64,000 nucleotides of DNA from Streptacidiphilus jeojiense. GTDB lineage: Bacteria > Actinomycetota > Actinomycetes > Streptomycetales > Streptomycetaceae. The DNA is taken from contig NZ_JOEH01000022.1 in assembly GCF_000719095.1 (NCBI RefSeq), positions 1-64,000 on the forward strand. The letters are read 5' to 3'. Below, in pieces: positions 1 to 9,113 of the stretch (its first letter is position 1; each line of letters begins with the position of its first letter). A model generated the notes under the pieces. It worked only from the letters and a program-made list of their open reading frames with translations. It had not been told where the DNA came from and searched no databases. The position numbers and the translations under genes are program-made.

Positions 1-2
1 GC

Positions 3-350
3 CCCAGCCCCACGCCCACGCCCCCGCCGACCACCGCGGCGCCGTCCTCGGCCAAGCCGACCCCGGGCCCCGGCGCCACGGTCAGGGCCTACTACGCCGC
101 GATCAACGCCCACGACTACCGCACGGCGTGGAACCTGGGCGGCAAGAACCTCGGCGGCAGCTACTCCTCCTTCGCCAACGGCTTCGCCACCACCAGCAAC
201 GACACCATCACCATCGACAGCGAGAGCGGCGACACTGCCGACGTCCACCTGCACGCCGTCCACAACGACGGCTCCACCGCCGACTACGCCGGCACCTACA
301 CGGTGCAGAACGGCGTCATCACCGCAGGCTCGCTCCAACAAACTGCCTGA
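3..350 (+). CDS. 3' end of a secreted hypothetical protein, cut by the window edge
   Basis: An open frame runs from the first bases to a TGA with no start inside the window, so the 5' end lies outside. The visible 115 residues begin with a Pro/Thr linker and continue into a compact domain with the motif AYYAAINAHDYRTAWNLGG. The same domain occurs in the lipoprotein at 53599-54354 (AYYAAINARDYRTAWNLGG), so the two are paralogues. By analogy this one is probably an extracytoplasmic protein with a signal sequence, a proline-rich spacer and this C-terminal domain. It ends right after the domain and lacks the Gly-rich and Cys-containing tail of the paralogue. It converges with the glycosidase next door across 7 bp. 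Its function is unknown. Confidence 0.8.
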   Translation, partial: PSPTPTPPPTTAAPSSAKPTPGPGATVRAYYAAINAHDYRTAWNLGGKNLGGSYSSFANGFATTSNDTITIDSESGDTADVHLHAVHNDGSTADYAGTYTVQNGVITAGSLQQTA

Positions 351-357
351 CCAGCCT

Positions 358-2295
358 TCACACAGTGCTGCAGGCAGTTCCGTTCACCGTGAAGGCCGTC
401 GGTGCAGCATTGCTGCCGCTGTAGCCGAAGTTGGCACCGGCGGTGGCGCTGCCGCCGACCGCGAGCGATCCGTTCCAGCCGGCGTTGGCGATGGTGACGG
501 CCCTGCCGCTCTGCGACCAGGTGCCGTTCCAGCCGGTGCCGCTCAGGGTCTGGTTGCCCGTGTAGGTGTAACTGACCTTCCATCCGTTGAGCACACTGGT
601 ACCGGTGTTGGTGACGGTGACCGAGGCGGTGAACCCACTGCCCCAGTCGTTGGTGGTGTACGCGACCTTGCAGGTGGCAGCGGTAGTGGCGGTGGCCGTT
701 GCGGAAGCCTTGGCCGTCGCCGTGGGGGTCGCCGAGGCGGAGGCCGAGGCAGAGGCTGAGGCAGAGGCTGAGGCCGCGGTCCCGCTGGACGGGGCCAGCT
801 TCAGCGTGGTGATCGAGTACGCCGGCAGCGTCTGCAGCGTTGCCGTCCCCTGGACGGCAGTCGTGAGCGCGGTGCCGTTCTTCAGGTAGGTGACGGTGGT
901 GACGCCGCCCGAGGCCGGGGTGTAGCCGGTGTAGGCCAGTCCGACGGCGGCCGCGGTGTCCGGGGACTTGTTGATCAGCATGACGTTCAGCCCGCCGTCC
1001 GCGGCCTTCACCGCGTGCACCCCGACCAGGGTGCTGGTCGAACTCGCCTTGACCATGGTGTCACCCGGGGAGGCCAGCGCGGTCAGGGACTTCAGGCCGA
1101 AGTAGGTGGGGAAGGGCGTCTCGTGCGCGGGTTCGCAGACGCCTCCTGAGCCGCAGGAGCCGTTGGACAGGACGCCTTCGTCCTTGTAGTCGGTCTGACC
1201 GTCCACCGTGGTCACCGCACCGGCGCCGTTGTGCAGGTCCCACCAGTCGACGGCGTTGATCCCCTGCTCCAGCCAGGTCATGTAGGTGTCCGGCGCGAAC
1301 AGCGCCGCAGCCTGGCTGGTGCGCGCCGGCGAGTTGAGCCCGTCGGTCTCGGTCACCGAGACCGCCACGCTCCTGCTGGTGTACTTGGCGATCAGGGCCT
1401 TGACGGTACTGGTGGCACCGGCGATGGCGGTCGGCGTCTGCAGCAGCGCGGCGGTACTGCTCGCGGTCGGGTACCAGTGCAGGGAGACGAAGTCGATGGA
1501 ACCGCCGGCGATGGAGAGCACGGTGTTGTTCCAGTCGGCGCTGTCACCGGAGGCGACGATCCCGTCCGGCCAGTTGCCCGGAGTGGTCAGCACCGCCCCG
1601 ATCTTGACGGTGGGATCCACCGCCTTCATGGCCTTGGCATAGGCGACCACGGCATTGGCGTAGGCGGTGGGGCTCTTGTCGGCATGGGTGTCGTTCTCCC
1701 AGGCGGAGCCGTAGTGCCCGTTGCCGTAGACCTCGTTCCCGATCTCCCAGTGCTTGACGCCGTAGCCCTTGGTGACATTGGCGTAGCTGACCCAGGCCGC
1801 CGCCTCCGCCGCGGTGCCGTCCCCGTAGTTCGCGATCACCATCGGATCGGCGCCTACGCTCTTCGCGGTGGCCATGAAGTGGTCGAAGTCGGTGTTGGGC
1901 GCGACATAGCCGCTGCCGTCGACGGTGTTGGTCTTCCAGTGGTACATGTCCGAGTAACTGCCGCCGGGGTAGCGCAGTTGGGTGACGCCGGCAGCCTTCA
2001 TCAGGGTGGTGGCGCTGCTGTCGGTCAGGTACTGGTCGAACACGGCGGTGTTGAGGCCGAAGGCGGTGGCCGGGACAGTGCCCAACGAACTGCCGGCCGC
2101 CACCGTGACCGTCGCGGTCGTCGCAGCGCTGGCGTTCAGCGCGAGCGGGATCGCGGCCAGCCCGGAGGCCACCATCAGCCCGCCTACCCCCAGGGCTACC
2201 CGCCGATTGAGCCTGGAACGGCGGTGCACGGACCGACCGGAGCGGTACCTCCGGGTTTCGGTCGCGGTCTCGGTTTCGGTTTCACGGGAGGACAA
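358..2295 (-). CDS. Secreted clan GH-A glycosidase (alpha-L-arabinofuranosidase-like) with C-terminal CBM2
   Basis: This 645-residue secreted polysaccharidase probably removes arabinose or other side chains from plant cell-wall polymers. The N-terminus is a long Arg-rich stretch followed by a hydrophobic core ending near residue 58 (LNASAA). An RR pair just before the core makes Tat export possible. The catalytic barrel spans about 60-400: WEIGNE (Glu188, expected acid/base) and VTETDG (Glu316, expected nucleophile) are spaced as in clan GH-A retaining enzymes. A beta domain covers 400-500, then a Ser-Ala repeat linker (505-540) leads to a family 2 carbohydrate-binding module (541-645) with paired cysteines (Cys542, Cys642) and several exposed-type Trp residues. 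GH51 or GH39-like membership is inferred from motifs; the substrate is not certain. Confidence 0.85.
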   Translation of the reverse strand: MSSRETETETATETRRYRSGRSVHRRSRLNRRVALGVGGLMVASGLAAIPLALNASAATTATVTVAAGSSLGTVPATAFGLNTAVFDQYLTDSSATTLMKAAGVTQLRYPGGSYSDMYHWKTNTVDGSGYVAPNTDFDHFMATAKSVGADPMVIANYGDGTAAEAAAWVSYANVTKGYGVKHWEIGNEVYGNGHYGSAWENDTHADKSPTAYANAVVAYAKAMKAVDPTVKIGAVLTTPGNWPDGIVASGDSADWNNTVLSIAGGSIDFVSLHWYPTASSTAALLQTPTAIAGATSTVKALIAKYTSRSVAVSVTETDGLNSPARTSQAAALFAPDTYMTWLEQGINAVDWWDLHNGAGAVTTVDGQTDYKDEGVLSNGSCGSGGVCEPAHETPFPTYFGLKSLTALASPGDTMVKASSTSTLVGVHAVKAADGGLNVMLINKSPDTAAAVGLAYTGYTPASGGVTTVTYLKNGTALTTAVQGTATLQTLPAYSITTLKLAPSSGTAASASASASASASASATPTATAKASATATATTAATCKVAYTTNDWGSGFTASVTVTNTGTSVLNGWKVSYTYTGNQTLSGTGWNGTWSQSGRAVTIANAGWNGSLAVGGSATAGANFGYSGSNAAPTAFTVNGTACSTV

Positions 2296-2455
2296 GCGGA
2301 GTTCCTAAGCCTCGGGGCCCCGTCCCGTGGTGGAACGAGGCCGCGTCGCCTGCACCCGACAGAAGGATTCGGGTCGCCCGGCGCTGTCGACCTGTCAGTG
2401 GTCCGCAGCCCCGGAAAGGTTGCCCCGGACTCCGCCCGATCCAAAGCCCACCGGA

Positions 2456-3910
2456 TCAGAGCAGACGCTTGATCTCCCCCCGGGTTCGGTAGAAGGAGCC
2501 CTGGACGGAGGCGCGTACCTCGGTGACCACGTACCTGGCACCCGGGACGCGGATGTCCTTGGGGAACTGCACCCGCCAGGTCGGGTCGAAGCCGGGCGAG
2601 ACGACGCGTATCCGGGTCCGGCCACCCTCCTGGACGCACTCCACGACCACCCCGTCGGCCACCCCGGACGGGCCGGCCACCGTGGTCTCCAGCTCGGGTG
2701 AGGGCAGCACCCGCTCCCACCCGGTCGCCTTGATGTCCGTGGTCTGCGGGAGCCTGCCGCCCTCCGCCTCCCGTACCGCGTTCTCGCTGGCGTCGATGCA
2801 GGCCAGCGATCCGTCCGTGGTGACGATGTAGAGCCGACCGTCACGGAACTGCATCGAGTACGCGGAGCCGCAGCCGGTACCGAGCTTCCACAGGCGGGTG
2901 CCGTCCGCCGCGAAGCAGTAGACCGAGGAGTGGTTGTCCCCGGCGAAGACGTACTGCCCGTCCGGCGAGGTGGCGCAGGAGAAGACCGCGGCATCGCAGC
3001 GGTAGCGGGCACGTTCGCTGCCGTCCGCCTTGGCCAGCCGGTACACCCAGCCACGGCTGGTGCCGGCGAACACCTCGGTCGGCTCCTGCCAGCCGAAGAG
3101 CACCCCGCCCTCGGTCGCGACCTGCCACGCCTGGACGCCGTCCCGCGCACCGTACTTGGTCACCCCGTGCGAGTCCCCGTGGTAGACGCCCGAGTCGTCG
3201 CAGCGCACCATCCAGGCATGGCTGCCGCGTCCGCCGCGTCGCCACTGGAACTCGTCCTCGTGGTCGACCGTGGTGACCCCGCCCTGCCGGTCGGAGACCC
3301 CCAGCACCCCGTCGTGGATGTCCAGCCAGTAGATGTCGACGTCCTCGGCTATCTCGTAGGCCACATGCGGCACCTTGCCGCCCAGGTCGTAGACCCGACC
3401 GTCGTCACAGCCGGCATAGATCCAGAAGTCGTCGGCGACGATGCACTTGACGCCGTCCGGCAGCCCGAACCGCCCGGTCACCGCCCCGTCGTGGGTCAGC
3501 GTGAAGACGTCGCCGCGCTGGTTGCCGACCCAGGCGTGCTCCTCCCCCACGAAGACGCCGAAGGCCGGAGCGCCCGACGAGAACCGCCACAGCACCGGGG
3601 CCTGACGGGCCATCGACCGGCTGCTCACCATCTCGCGCCGGGTCACCGCCCGCCGCTGCCGAACCCCGCGCACGGCAGGCGCGTACCCCTTCCGCACCTT
3701 CTCGCCGACCTTGCGCGCAGCGGCGGCAGTCGCCTTGTCGACCGTGGCGTAGGAGGCCGAACGGGTCTGCCCCGGCTCGCCGATCCGACCGAAGGAGATC
3801 GTCACGTCCAGGCCCGACTGCCGCACCTCGTAGAACTTGTGCGCTCCTCCCCCATCCTCGGAAAGCTCCAGGTAGGTGGTCGACTCGGTGGAATCAACGG
3901 CAGCGGTCAT
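2456..3910 (-). CDS. WGR domain protein with PQQ/WD-like beta-propeller
   Basis: This is a cytoplasmic protein of 484 residues. Residues 10-75 form a WGR-type domain (YLELSEDGGGAHKFYEVRQ, then ISFGRIGEPGQ). The family's W-G-R signature reads F-G-R here. The rest, about 100-484, consists of repeats of 35-45 residues with patterns such as GDVFTLTHDG, GRVYDLGGK and GQYVFAGDNHSSVYCFAADG, as expected for a PQQ-like or WD-like propeller. WGR domains bind nucleic acid in PARPs and related proteins, and the propeller suggests a scaffold role; there is no catalytic motif. I chose the ATG preceded by GGAGGG at 6-nt spacing. A longer in-frame extension up to 4093 has no such site and unusual composition. 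It is divergent from the DinB-like gene. Confidence 0.8.
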   Translation of the reverse strand: MTAAVDSTESTTYLELSEDGGGAHKFYEVRQSGLDVTISFGRIGEPGQTRSASYATVDKATAAAARKVGEKVRKGYAPAVRGVRQRRAVTRREMVSSRSMARQAPVLWRFSSGAPAFGVFVGEEHAWVGNQRGDVFTLTHDGAVTGRFGLPDGVKCIVADDFWIYAGCDDGRVYDLGGKVPHVAYEIAEDVDIYWLDIHDGVLGVSDRQGGVTTVDHEDEFQWRRGGRGSHAWMVRCDDSGVYHGDSHGVTKYGARDGVQAWQVATEGGVLFGWQEPTEVFAGTSRGWVYRLAKADGSERARYRCDAAVFSCATSPDGQYVFAGDNHSSVYCFAADGTRLWKLGTGCGSAYSMQFRDGRLYIVTTDGSLACIDASENAVREAEGGRLPQTTDIKATGWERVLPSPELETTVAGPSGVADGVVVECVQEGGRTRIRVVSPGFDPTWRVQFPKDIRVPGARYVVTEVRASVQGSFYRTRGEIKRLL

Positions 3911-4114
3911 GGCTGACCCTCCTTCGGTGGCAGGCGCGGGGAGCAGGCACAGGAAGCAGACACAGGATCGGTCCGGGTACGGCGCCCGTCCGCCTCGCTG
4001 CTGTTGCCAGAACCCTAGAACCCGGCACTGACAATCCGGCCGCAGCAGGTCGGCAGCCATGACCGACCTCCTGCATATGATGCAAGCCGGCAACCCGGAG
4101 AGAGGATCGACGCC

Positions 4115-4663
4115 ATGGACGACACCGTGAACGACATCGTGGTGGAGAAGGCCGTTCGGCCCGAACGCGTGCTGTCAGGCCCCTGGTTGGACGTGATCGC
4201 CTCGAACCTCGACTACCACCGGGCGACCTTCCTCTGGAAGTGCCAGGGCCTCTCCGACGCCCAGTTGCGGCAACGTGCCGTCCCGACGTCGACACTGACC
4301 CTGCTGGGCCTGATGCGCCATCTGCAGGGGGTCGAACGCGCCTGGTTCCAGCGGGCCCTGGCCGGCACGACGCCGCACTTCTTCCCCTACCGCACCTACC
4401 TCACCCCCGAGGGCGAGGAGTGGTACGACGAATCCGACCCCACCCCGGCCACCGAGGTCTACGCGGACTACCTGAAGGCCTGCGACGAGTCCCGCCAGTT
4501 CTTCACGGACGTGACCGCCGACCCCGGGCGCATCGTGCCCAACCCGGAGTTCGGCGACACCGACGTCCGCTTCGTCCTGGCGCACGTGATCGAGGAGTAC
4601 GCCCGCCACACCGGCCACGCAGACCTCCTCCGCGAAGCCCTGGACGGCACCACCGGGGAGTAG
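4115..4663 (+). CDS. DinB/DUF664 family protein
   Basis: This 182-residue protein belongs to the DinB-like four-helix family often annotated DUF664 (mini-DinB), putative metal-dependent enzymes related to mycothiol/bacillithiol S-transferases. The expected histidines are visible: LLGLMRHLQGVERAW in the first half and EEYARHTGHADLLRE near the C-terminus. The length is normal for the family. The ATG has a GAGAGGA ribosome-binding site. It is divergently transcribed from the WGR gene across about 200 bp and converges with the secreted repeat protein only 25 bp downstream. A role in thiol-dependent detoxification is a family-level inference; no substrate can be named. Confidence 0.85.
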   Translation: MDDTVNDIVVEKAVRPERVLSGPWLDVIASNLDYHRATFLWKCQGLSDAQLRQRAVPTSTLTLLGLMRHLQGVERAWFQRALAGTTPHFFPYRTYLTPEGEEWYDESDPTPATEVYADYLKACDESRQFFTDVTADPGRIVPNPEFGDTDVRFVLAHVIEEYARHTGHADLLREALDGTTGE

Positions 4664-4688
4664 CGCCGGGGGCCGTTCAAAGGGCCGT

Positions 4689-6794
4689 TCAGGCGTGGTA
4701 GTAACCCAGCAGGTCCACGATCACATCGACCGTGCCGCTACCGGTGTTGGTGAAGGTCACGTATCCACCGACGACTCGGACGGTCACCAGGTTCGGGATC
4801 GTCTCGCCTGCGGTCCAGTCGAGATTCGACGTGTTGGGCTGGGCCACTCCGTAGGGGAAGACAGTCAGGTACCCGCCACTACGGGTGTCGGTCACCGTCA
4901 CGTTGAGCACGACCGCCGTGGCGCCGCTGGGCACCAAGCCGATCTCCGTGTCCAGCACCACCTTCCCGTGCGCCGCGACCGCGGTCTGCGTCTGCCGGGT
5001 GTCGAGCAAGCGGACCGGGCCGATGGCGTGGAACGCCGAGGCGGCTGGGCTGGAGCTGTAGTACCCGTAAAGGTCGGCCACGATGTGGACGCTGCCGGGG
5101 CTGCCGTTGTAGAGGTCGACCTCGCCGTCGGCTCCGACCGGGACTGTCACGTGATTGGCGATGGTCTCGCCGGTGCTCCAGTTCAGCGCGGATGCCGTCG
5201 GCAGCTTGCCTCCGTCCGGGTAGACGGAAAGGAAGCCCCCGCTCCGCGGTGCTGTGACCGTGAGGTTCAGCACCACCGCGGTGGCACCGCTGGACGGCAC
5301 CGTGCCCTTACCCGCGACCTGCAGCCGGACCGTTCCGTGCGGGGCGACCGCAGTCCTGCCGCTCACGCCGACGGCGATCCGGGTGTCGAGGAGCCGCACC
5401 GGGTTCGTCGCCGTGTAGGTGCCTCCGGTCGTGTCGGCAGTGAAATACCCGGACACGTCGGCGACGACATGGGTCGTGCCGATGCTTCCGTTGTAGAAGT
5501 CGATCCCACCGTTCGGCGCAGTCGGCACGACCACCTGGTTCGGAATCGTCTCACCGGCGGTCCAGTTGAGGCTCGATGACGTCGGCCGGCTCATGTTGCC
5601 CGGATACACGCTGAGAAAGCCCGCTGCCTTGGGCTGCGTGACCGTGACGTTCAGGACGACGGCAGTCGCGGTCGCGGGCACCGGCAGTGCCGACGGCAGG
5701 AGGCCATAGGTGGCCTTGGCAGCCAGCGGGGACCGCGGCTTGCCGGTACCTATACCGGCGCGGGTGTCCAGGACCCGGGTGGGGTTGAGCGGGTGGAAGG
5801 TCGAAGCCGCACCAGGAGTGTCCGCCGGTGACGGCGGGAAGGGGGCCGGGACGGTCGCTCCGACAGGCTGCTGGACCACGTCGAAGAGCCCGTTCGGGAC
5901 GACCGAGTCCGCCCCGGTGGCCAGGACCAGATGGTGTCCGATCGGCACCGTAGCCACTGTCTGGGCTCCGAGGTTGTAGTCGAGCCCGAGCCCGTCCGGA
6001 GTCCACTTCGGGACCTCGTGGTCAGCAGCGCCCGAGGTCAGCTGTACTGCGACGCCCCCGCCCGTAGCGGACTGGGAGAAGACCTGGTCGTAGCCGCTGA
6101 CCTTGCGGACGAAGAGCAGCGTCGATCCGTCGGGCGATATGTCCGGCTGGCCCGCGTCGGCGATGAGCGGACCGGGTGTGTGGGTGCCGTGGTCGGTCCA
6201 GATGGCGCTGGCCGTCCGACTGCCGTGCTGGAAGTACACCGTTCCCGTAGTGGCAGACACCGTGGGCAGGCTGTCGTCCGCCCCGGTGGTGGCCCCGAAC
6301 CAAGGGGTCACATTCTCAATCCCGTGCTCGGCATCCAGATTCCAGGATGCCGGTGTGGAGCACAGGTACTGACCCTGTGTCGGCACCCCGCAACCGAAGA
6401 TGATCGCGGTGCCGTCCCGGGAGTAAACAGGTCCGGCGGCCATGTCCTCGGAGACGCCGTGCCGGTCCGTGCCGTCGGGGTGGCTGGCCTCGATCCCCCC
6501 GGATGCGAATTGGTAGGCGATCCACTGGCCGTCAGGAGACCACGCCGGAACCTCGCCCTGATTTCCCTCGGTACCTGCGGATGTCGCCTGGTAGAGGTCG
6601 GTTCCGTCCGGGTTCTCGGTGGCAGTGGTCTGCGTATCCGAAGCAGCAGAGACCGCACCGGCCAGCAGCCCAGGGGTTCCCGGCGAAGCGGCCCGCGCTG
6701 CCGGCACCACGACGAACGAGGCCAGACCGACCGCAGCCGCAATGAGCGGTATGAACGGAGCCCGCATGAAACGCACCCTTCGGCGCATGCGCAT
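4689..6794 (-). CDS. Secreted protein with TolB-like propeller and three C-terminal beta repeats
   Basis: This is an exported protein of about 701 residues. A signal peptide (LIAAAVGLASFVVVPAARA) is followed by a TolB/WD40-like propeller region (about 50-320) with blades such as WSPDGQWIAYQF, YSRDGTAIIFGC and ISPDGSTLLFVRK. The C-terminal half holds three repeats of 114-128 residues (about 333-459, 460-587, 588-701). Each runs VRLLDTR, then AVVLNVTVT, GFLSVYPG, LNWTAGETIPN and HVVADVSGYF. Such repeats occur in actinobacterial secreted proteins, but I know of no assigned function; surface adhesion or glycan binding is a guess. I chose the ATG with GGAAG upstream. Another ATG at 6767 starts directly at the signal peptide, and the extension to 7010 looks non-coding. 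Confidence 0.75.
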   Translation of the reverse strand: MRMRRRVRFMRAPFIPLIAAAVGLASFVVVPAARAASPGTPGLLAGAVSAASDTQTTATENPDGTDLYQATSAGTEGNQGEVPAWSPDGQWIAYQFASGGIEASHPDGTDRHGVSEDMAAGPVYSRDGTAIIFGCGVPTQGQYLCSTPASWNLDAEHGIENVTPWFGATTGADDSLPTVSATTGTVYFQHGSRTASAIWTDHGTHTPGPLIADAGQPDISPDGSTLLFVRKVSGYDQVFSQSATGGGVAVQLTSGAADHEVPKWTPDGLGLDYNLGAQTVATVPIGHHLVLATGADSVVPNGLFDVVQQPVGATVPAPFPPSPADTPGAASTFHPLNPTRVLDTRAGIGTGKPRSPLAAKATYGLLPSALPVPATATAVVLNVTVTQPKAAGFLSVYPGNMSRPTSSSLNWTAGETIPNQVVVPTAPNGGIDFYNGSIGTTHVVADVSGYFTADTTGGTYTATNPVRLLDTRIAVGVSGRTAVAPHGTVRLQVAGKGTVPSSGATAVVLNLTVTAPRSGGFLSVYPDGGKLPTASALNWSTGETIANHVTVPVGADGEVDLYNGSPGSVHIVADLYGYYSSSPAASAFHAIGPVRLLDTRQTQTAVAAHGKVVLDTEIGLVPSGATAVVLNVTVTDTRSGGYLTVFPYGVAQPNTSNLDWTAGETIPNLVTVRVVGGYVTFTNTGSGTVDVIVDLLGYYHA

Positions 6795-7019
6795 CCACTT
6801 CCAAATAGGTGGGAGAGCGTCAGGAACACCTGATGTCGGAGCGGGACGGTAGCCGCTCTTCCGGCGTCCGACACCGGTGCCGCAGCGGATCTTAGCGGTA
6901 CCTGTGAGCATCGACGGAAGCAGTCCCGCACTGCGCGCCCCGCCCCCGCACACGCCGGGCCACCCCCACCGGCGAACTGGGAACCGTGGGGCCGATCCGT
7001 GGCCGTGCATGATGAGGCC

Positions 7020-7403
7020 ATGACCCCGATCCCGATCACCCCGCGCCCGCTGAACGTCTCGGAACGTGCCGTGCTGGAACTCATCCTGTCCGTCGACTTC
7101 GACGGCGCATCCGCGCTACGTGCCCAACTCGACCACGTCGAGGTCGTGGCCATCTGGGTGGCCGGGTCACCCAGCATCGACCTGCGCGTCCGCGAGCCGG
7201 TATTGCGGGCATCGCTCCCTGCCCGACTGGTACCCGTCGACGCCCAAGTCCTGGACCCGTCCGGGGAGTACATCGGCGAACTGCTGGTGTGGGTCGATGA
7301 CGGCGCCGTCCTGTCCGGCCTCGAGTACGCCTGGGTCACCGACGAGCCACCACTGCACCTGCCCGCCATCGAGGACATCCACGTCACGGCGGACCAACCG
7401 TGA
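7020..7403 (+). CDS. Hypothetical protein, first gene of a coupled pair
   Basis: This 127-residue protein is of unknown function. It is acidic, with no signal peptide or membrane segment, and includes the pattern DHVEVVAIWVAGSPSIDLRV and an acidic C-terminus. The start is the ATG preceded by GATGAGG. Its stop overlaps the start of the next gene (GTGA), so the two are translationally coupled and probably form a functional pair. I recognise no catalytic motif. Confidence 0.65.
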   Translation: MTPIPITPRPLNVSERAVLELILSVDFDGASALRAQLDHVEVVAIWVAGSPSIDLRVREPVLRASLPARLVPVDAQVLDPSGEYIGELLVWVDDGAVLSGLEYAWVTDEPPLHLPAIEDIHVTADQP

Positions 7404-7720
7404 CACTGACCGGAAGGGGATCCCGACGCATCGTCGTGGACGACGTCGCCTACCGGTGGCGGGTGCGCAGGAGGCCCACCTACAGCCAGAGCAACGGCTG
7501 GGGACAGCAGAGCTACGCAGTCGAGCACGAGACAAACCCTGGAACCACGCTCGTCGTGGAAACAGGACGGGCCCACCCCGGCAACTGGTTCAACCTGACG
7601 TCCGCTCCCATCAGACCCGCCCAAGTGGCGGGGAACATCCGCCAAGCCCTCGCCCAGGGCTGGAAGCCAGAGGCTCCCGGTTCCCCCTTCTTCCTCCACC
7701 CGCATGCCGACACACCCTAA
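7400..7720 (+). CDS. Hypothetical protein, second gene of a coupled pair
   Basis: This 106-residue protein starts at a GTG that overlaps the upstream stop codon by 4 nt. It is basic and Trp/Tyr-containing (VAYRWRVRRRPTYSQ), with a C-terminal helix-like stretch (APIRPAQVAGNIRQALAQGW) that resembles the end of Streptomyces proteins of unknown function paired with a small acidic partner. The charge contrast with the preceding acidic protein would suit a heterodimer, but this is only an inference. No signal or membrane segment is visible. Confidence 0.65.
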   Translation: MTLTGRGSRRIVVDDVAYRWRVRRRPTYSQSNGWGQQSYAVEHETNPGTTLVVETGRAHPGNWFNLTSAPIRPAQVAGNIRQALAQGWKPEAPGSPFFLHPHADTP

Positions 7721-7842
7721 CTGGGGGCGCGCAGGAGTTCGATTCGCACCTGTTCATGCAGCTCAGAGGCTCTTTCAGTAAGAGTTTTGACGGTGGGTCA
7801 CGATAGAATCAGGGGTGTACGGAGTACCTGGAGGGGGTGGTT

Positions 7843-9113
7843 GTGGTGGGCTGGTTGGAGGACGGGGATGCGCGGGCGGCGGGGTTGGCGCGGGCGGTGC
7901 CGGGGGCGGTGAGTGTGGCCGGGATCGCCGATCTGGAGGGCGCGGCACTCTCGGCGGCGGGGCGGATCGATGCGCTGGTGGCGGTGGCGCGGGCGCGGTG
8001 CTGGCTGGAGGCGGTGCAGATCGCCATGCTGGCCGGACTGCAGGAGCAGCCGCTGACCTGCATCCCCGGGCATCCGGATGCGTTGGGGGATTTCCTGGAG
8101 ACGCAGGAGCAGGTGGCCTGTGCGCTGCGGATCTCCCCGGACACCGCCCGGGGGCGGCTGGTCGAGGCCCAGCAGCTCACCGCCCGCTTCCCGGCCGCGC
8201 TGGGGCTGCTGGCGGGCGGACAGGTGCAGATCATGCACCTCAAGGCCCTGCTGGAACACACCGCCGCCCTCGACGACGAGACCGCCACGCGCGTGGAGGC
8301 CCTGGTCCTGCCCAAGCTCCCGACCCAGACGGTGGGCGCGGCCCGTAAGGCCATCAGCCGCGCGGTGATCAAAGCCGACCCGGCCGGCGCCGAGCAGCGC
8401 CACACCCGCGCCAAGGAGGACCGGCGCACCACCCTTCAGGCGTACCCCGAGGGCATGGCCTGGTACGGCGCCCTGCTGACGGCAGGCGACGCCGCCCTGG
8501 TCGACGCCGCCGTCACCGCCCACGCCCACACCCTCGATGCGGACGGCCGCACCCTGCCCCAACGCTGCGCCGACGCCCTGGTCGAACTTGTCTCCAAAAC
8601 GGGGACAACCTCAACCGCCCCTGCCCCGACCATCATCGTGACCATCCCCTACGACACCCTGATCGGCACCGCCGAAGAACCCGCCGACCTCCAGGGCCAC
8701 GGCCCCATCACCCCGACCCAGGCCCGCACCCTCGCCACCCGCCCCGGCAGCATCTGGCGCCGCCTACTCACCCACCCCACCACCGGACAGATCCTCAAAA
8801 CCGACCCCACCACCTACCGCCCCACCGCCGAGGTCACCCGCCACGTGATCGCCCGCGACCCCCACTGCCGCTTCCCCGGCTGCACCCGCCCCTCCCGACG
8901 CTGCGACCTGGACCACGCAGTCCCCTTCAACCACACCAAGCCGCACAGCGGCGGGCTGACCACGCCCGACAACCTCATCCCCCTCTGCCGCCGACACCAC
9001 CTCACCGCGCCAGCTGGCACATCGGCTACCAGCCCGACACCGGCAACGTCACCTGGACCGCCCCCACCGGCCACTCCTACACCGACCAACCCGCGCACCC
9101 CACCCAGGCATGA
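7843..9113 (+). pseudogene. 13E12-repeat / DUF222 HNH endonuclease, frameshifted near the C-terminus
   Basis: The N-terminal two thirds form the helical DUF222 (13E12 repeat) domain. The C-terminus carries an HNH nuclease core: CRFPGCTRPSRRCDLDHAVP, then TTPDNLIPLCRRHH. After CRRHHLT the frame departs at about 9005-9011. The family-typical ending SWHIGYQPDTGNVTWTAPTG is intact in a second frame and terminates at 9113. The original frame instead runs to 9366 with a tail that looks non-coding. A small deletion (4 nt fits best) therefore removed the native tail. The HNH histidines survive, so residual activity is possible. The best start is a GTG at 7843 or 7846 behind GGAGGGG; a GTG at 7837 is too close to that site. 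These genes are multicopy and mobile in actinobacteria. A sequencing error is the alternative. Confidence 0.75.

Noticed and set aside
3911..4093. N-terminal extension of the WGR/propeller gene up to 4093
   Set aside because: The extension is Cys-rich and without a ribosome-binding site, whereas the ATG at 3910 has GGAGGG at 6-nt spacing directly before the conserved WGR region.
7725..7790. T-arm-like sequence (GGAGTTCGATTCGCACC) after the hypothetical pair
   Set aside because: The flanks do not pair into a T stem and no acceptor or anticodon arm can be drawn, so I do not call a tRNA or an att remnant here.
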